From Saccoglossus kowalevskii (Eukaryota; Hemichordata; Enteropneusta; Harrimaniidae), in contig NW_003122922.1 in the NCBI RefSeq assembly GCF_000003605.2, positions 88,363 to 99,192 of the forward strand: 10,830 nucleotides of DNA, in the 5' to 3' direction. Within the stretch, counting starts at the first letter, position 1, and each line of letters opens with the position of its first letter. The notes under the pieces were generated by a model. The model did not search any database. It was not told where the DNA came from and saw only the letters and a program-made list of their open reading frames with translations. The position numbers and the translations under genes were made by a program. This document shows positions 8,121 through 10,830 of this stretch, piece after piece.

Positions 8121-9119
8121 ATTATTTTTTTAGTTTTCTATACGTGTTGTGTGCTTTGTATACATCATTATCATTCTTTCCAATGGATATTGTTAAATAA
8201 ATATAAAACAAATTATCCGGGGCTGTAGATATATTGATTGTAGACATTTTTGTCTAAATGCACACATCCACGCATTCAACTTCATATTTTATTCTCAGAT
8301 TGACGTCACACTTTTCAACGTTGCTGTGGAAATGTGTGATGCTTTCACACACTAAAGGAACCCGCTGGTGAAACAAAAGACACTAAAAAATACATTTATT
8401 AATGTCCTCTACTCTACATTGTGTATTCAAATTATCAAATAACGACAATGATAATTGGTTTACCTTGTTTGTAAATGTCGCTGTCTGAAATAAACATGAT
8501 ATCGGCGAAAATATCATCGCTAGCATTTCGTTGTTCTGGTGTTCATTGTTAGATACGAGATGACCTATAATGAGTACTGTCAGCGGCCTCTACCGGTGGA
8601 ATACGGAAATACTTATTTCAATGTTGAGTGTTGTACTCTTCTACGCATAACGTTTTTGAAATTTGCTAGCTGAGTGACATAAATTCGGTTAAAATAATGG
8701 CAAAAGATTGTATCCGGTTTTGACCGTAACTAACGCAAATCTTTGCTGAGTGTGCTTTCTTCTAAGGATCTTAGATTATGTGATTTCATTTCCATCAAAT
8801 TCAAAATTATTAAATTATTTTTTCAAAAAGCTGGAATCATTCGTGAAAATTTGTATTCCTAAAAAACGCGGTCGTCTATGGAGCTTTGGAGAGGCGGTGG
8901 AGGGACTGAGTGTGAAATATCATACTTGATAAAACTTATTTATGCATGAGCTTGTGCTATTTAGAAAATATTATTCTATTCATGTGATTGTTTTCATAGC
9001 CGGGGCACTGGTTCCATGTGATAAGATAAACTGAAATACAAGCGTTGATAAAACATTATACTACACCGACCAAGAAAACACTATTTTTCCTGAGGAATGT
9101 AATGCAAGAACACATAAGA
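8121..9119. other. intergenic, no gene seen
   Basis: No open frame or RNA gene that I can support. CpG is not depleted here, unlike the left half of the window. A perfect CRE palindrome TGACGTCA lies at 8301-8308 and a 6-bp hairpin (TAGACA/TGTCTA) at 8241-8256; neither has context that would assign a role. The stretch separates the 3' end of the right-hand gene from the repeats to its left. Confidence 0.45.
8301..8308. promoter_or_regulatory. CRE-like palindrome
   Basis: TGACGTCA is the full CREB/ATF consensus. No other promoter element, open frame or exon is next to it, so it may be chance. Recorded because it is an exact match in non-coding DNA. Confidence 0.2.
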
Positions 9120-9142
9120 TCGAGTTGTTGAAAAAAAAATGT

Positions 9143-9148
9143 TTTATT
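9143..9148 (-). terminator. polyadenylation signal for the NPF-repeat gene
   Basis: TTTATT on the plus strand is AATAAA on the minus strand. It is 46 nt past the TAG stop at 9197-9195, followed on the transcript strand by a T9 run and a TGTG-containing stretch, as expected of the downstream element. Cleavage would fall near 9120-9130, giving a 3' UTR of about 70 nt. Canonical hexamer plus position make this a good call. Confidence 0.75.
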
Positions 9149-9194
9149 AATAGCGTAATAATAACAAAATTAAAAATAGCACTCAAGACTAGAA

Positions 9195-10078
9195 CTATAA
9201 TTTTTCATATGATTTTCTGAAGGGAGATCTGATTACTCGACATTTCCTTGCTATTTTTTTCCATACTGACAATTTCTTTTTACGAGTAGTTTTACAAGGA
9301 AGCTGATCGTCGTTATTGTCTTCCTGAACTGTCGATAATTTACTCGTAATCGATGGATCTTCGTCTTGTTCTTGCTCCGCGGACACATTATTATTAGCAT
9401 CATTCGCCATTGCTTGTTTTGTTTTGTCGTTGTCACTATATACGTCTTCGTCGTCACTGTCTGGAAGTGGTTGAAAACTTGCCAGTAAAGTATCTAAATA
9501 AATGTCATATCTCTGTTTCGGTGTCAGCCCGTCATTTATGACTGGACAGGTACGATGTACTGCATTCAACATCGAAACAAACGAATTGCCAGGAGAATTC
9601 ATTGCGCCGTTCCGTAATTTGTAATCTTTGTCACCATCTCCAAGTTTACGGAATGGGTTTAATGACGTAATAGGTATTTCGATATCGGAGCTATTGTAAT
9701 CATGAACCCAGCAACATTCTTCGAAGTTGTCATCTGTGAGTGTTACATTATCATCTGATCTATCTGTATATTTCTCCTCCTCATCACCACTTTCTGGCAA
9801 AGGTAGAAAACTTGCCAGTAATGTGTTCAAATAAATGTCATATCGCTGTTTCGATGTTTCTGTTGTGATTCGTGCTACATTCAGAATCGAATCAAACGGA
9901 TTGCCCGGAGATTTTAACACTCTTTCCTCAAATCGAACATCTGTCTCTCCGTCTTCCAGCTTACGGAATGGGTTTAATGACGTCATTGTTACTTCGATAT
10001 CGGAACCATGGATACAACATTCTTCAATGTTATCATGTACGAGTTCTACCTCAATATCTATAATCCATTTGTATTCTC
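9195..10078 (-). CDS. NPF-repeat protein, C-terminal part (downstream of frame break)
   Basis: This is the 3' portion of one gene whose 5' portion is at 10058-10830. The frame is open from 10076, just after a TGA at 10079-10077, to TAG at 9195. The first ATG is at 9986, but coding similarity continues upstream of it (VELVHDNIEECC matches VTLTDDNFEECC of the next unit), so 9986 is not a real start. Numbered from 9986, it holds unit B (residues 1-105; NPF at 5-7 and 29-31) and unit C (106-188; NPF at 110-112, and NSF instead of NPF at 134-136). An acidic Asp/Asn/Glu-rich linker follows (about 175-230), then a lysine/arginine-rich tail (about 231-263, with RKKKLSVWKKIARK) that ends in SPFRKSYEKL. 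There is no signal peptide or membrane segment. Function is unknown; NPF tripeptides are the classic ligand of EH domains in endocytic proteins, so an adaptor role is possible. Confidence 0.8.
9423..9671 (-). repeat. repeat unit C of the NPF-repeat protein
   Basis: Begins ITSLNPFRKLGDG, followed by SPGNSFVSML (second NPF lost to NSF), TPKQRYDIYLDTLLASF and LPDSDDED. The leading Met of the other units is Ile here. It leads into the acidic linker and basic tail. Confidence 0.92.
9672..9986 (-). repeat. repeat unit B of the NPF-repeat protein
   Basis: 315 nt (105 codons), uninterrupted. MTSLNPFRKLEDG, SPGNPFDSILNV, SKQRYDIYLNTLLASF, LPLPES, then DDNFEECC and SSDIEIP leading into unit C. It is the best-preserved unit. 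Confidence 0.92.
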
Positions 10079-10339
10079 ATTCCTTTCCCCATCATCATCA
10101 TCATCATCATTGTCATCACTTTCTGGCAAAGGTAGAAAACTTGCCTGCAATGTATTCAAATAAATGTCATATCGCTGTTTCGGTGTCAGTTCTTCATTTG
10201 TATCTGATAGTGAACATGAACTTTGGGCGACATTCTGCATCGAATCAAACGGATTTCCCGGTGATTGTATCACTCTGTAATCTAATTGGCCAACTACCCC
10301 TCCGTCTTCCAGCTTACGGAATGGATTTAATGATGTCAT
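9987..10339 (-). repeat. repeat unit A of the NPF-repeat protein
   Basis: Begins MTSLNPFRKLEDG, then SPGNPFDSMQNV, then TPKQRYDIYLNTL and LPLPES, and ends in an acidic linker. The unit is 353 nt long, which is not a multiple of three, because the frame break lies in its last third at 10058-10078. Confidence 0.9.
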
Positions 10340-10830
10340 AGGTACATCGATGTCAGAGCTACCGCCAATGTTTTCATCTAATATTTCTACATCATCGCCT
10401 GACTCGTTTGGATCCTTCTCAATGTCATTGTTATAACTTTCTGGTTTAGGCAAACCCTGTGACAGGTCATCTGCATAATTATCACATATCTGTTTTTGTG
10501 AGAGTTCTGTAATTTCACCTGAATTGGATGAATGTAAAATATCCCCTTCAAGTTCTCTGAAGTGGTTCACTGAATGCGTGGTCTTCGTTATAGCAGTGTC
10601 GTCATTGATTCCAACAATATGAGGACAACTTTTGTTCGAACTTGAGACATTTTGGTTGTGTTTCAACGTTGCTATAGTGATTGACTTCCTGTCTTCGAAA
10701 ACTGTACTGGATGCAGTTCTGTGTTGATCGTGTTGAATTTCAGTGTTCGAATGACATGCATTAATGCCAACATTATCACCGGCAGCCGAGCGATGTTGAA
10801 CTTTCCGAATCTTCATTTGTTCGTAGTCAT
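10058..10830 (-). CDS. NPF-repeat protein, N-terminal part (5' end outside window)
   Basis: Open from the window edge to TAG at 10060-10058. An ATG occurs at 10816-10814, but the frame remains open upstream (DYEQ before it), so the true start may be beyond the window. Numbered from 10816: residues 1-80 are Ser/Thr/Asn/His-rich and low in order. Residues 81-159 are a decayed repeat unit (SVNHFRELEG, then SQKQICDNY, then LPKPES). Residues 160-247 are unit A, with NPF at 164-166 and 188-190, TPKQRYDIYL at 211-220 and an acidic run with D6. The last few residues before TAG are out of frame relative to the following unit. The three units differ mostly at third codon positions in the conserved blocks (for example CGA/AGA, TTG/TTA, AAC/AAT), which supports real protein coding. 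No named family recognised. Confidence 0.75.
   Translation of the reverse strand, partial: DYEQMKIRKVQHRSAAGDNVGINACHSNTEIQHDQHRTASSTVFEDRKSITIATLKHNQNVSSSNKSCPHIVGINDDTAITKTTHSVNHFRELEGDILHSSNSGEITELSQKQICDNYADDLSQGLPKPESYNNDIEKDPNESGDDVEILDENIGGSSDIDVPMTSLNPFRKLEDGGVVGQLDYRVIQSPGNPFDSMQNVAQSSCSLSDTNEELTPKQRYDIYLNTLQASFLPLPESDDNDDDDDDGERNENTNGL
10091..10110. repeat. (ATC)6 trinucleotide repeat within coding sequence
   Basis: Six and two-thirds ATC copies on the plus strand encode the Asp run at the end of unit A on the minus strand. Length changes here would alter the acidic run by whole residues and would not cause the nearby frame break. Confidence 0.85.
10340..10576 (-). repeat. repeat unit 0 (decayed) of the NPF-repeat protein
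   Basis: HSVNHFRELEGD corresponds to TSLNPFRKLEDG of the good units. ELSQKQICDNY...LPKPES corresponds to ELTPKQRYDIY...LPLPES, about half identical over ~24 residues. The segment between them is about 25 residues shorter and lacks the PGNPFDS block. The unit has no NPF tripeptide (NHF instead). Confidence 0.65.

Noticed and set aside
8241-8256. Small perfect hairpin TAGACA-TTTT-TGTCTA
   Set aside because: A six-base stem in AT-rich DNA is expected by chance and it has no supporting context.
10058-10080. Programmed -1 frameshift at the frame break
   Set aside because: The shift is in the -1 direction, but no X-XXY-YYZ slippery heptamer exists in the overlap and no obvious downstream stem is seen.
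10058-10121. A 62-nt GT-AG intron (from GTGATG in unit A to TTATAG) that would restore the frame
   Set aside because: It does preserve the frame arithmetically, but it has no pyrimidine tract, is very short for an animal intron, and would remove an acidic segment that the neighbouring unit keeps as coding sequence.
9835-10341. Plus-strand open frame of 168 codons with a run of seven histidines
   Set aside because: It lies antisense to the NPF-repeat gene. The histidines come from the ATC repeat that encodes the Asp run on the other strand, and conserved unit structure with silent substitutions is seen only on the minus strand.
1-10830. tRNA, rRNA or other structured RNA genes
   Set aside because: I looked for tRNA B-box-like GGTTCGAATCC, conserved rRNA words and snRNA-like blocks and found none.

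Overview
The window is AT-rich, mostly non-coding metazoan DNA. The signs are GT-AG splice signals, AATAAA polyadenylation signals, the 3' end of a non-LTR retrotransposon, MITE-like inverted-repeat elements, minisatellites and long ORF-poor stretches. Nothing looks bacterial. The repeat types fit a marine invertebrate such as a mollusc or other lophotrochozoan, or a hemichordate. I cannot name the species, and this placement is an inference.

Right end (9120-10830, minus strand): the only clear protein-coding gene. It encodes an acidic, low-complexity protein of about 540 residues. Its core is three ~100-residue units plus a fourth decayed one. Each good unit carries an NPF tripeptide in a conserved PFRKL context, a second NPF-type site (PGNPFDS) and a KQRYDIYL block. 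The gene ends in a basic tail, with a polyadenylation signal about 50 nt past the stop. Its 5' end runs off the window. One reading-frame break lies between units A and B at about 10058-10078. I recognise no named family.

Middle (6800-9120): intergenic or repeat DNA. It contains a 5'-truncated LINE 3' end (about 7266-7650, plus strand) with a (TATTC)n-like tail, then an unclassified repeat-like block (about 7661-8120).

6180-6790: a CpG-rich island-like block with KLF/Sp, YY1 and ETS-type sites and a strong minus-strand splice donor (GAG|GTGAGT) at 6629/6628. It reads as the promoter and a non-coding first exon of a second leftward gene.

Left (1-5800): strongly CpG-depleted. It holds two inverted-repeat elements (27-187 and 2709-2915), two minisatellites (1310-1617 and 3304-3483) and a few weak exon candidates on the minus strand, the best at 5262-5361. 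The most economical reading is that this is the intron-rich, germline-methylated body of the gene whose promoter is near 6.7 kb. Both genes would then run right to left in tandem.
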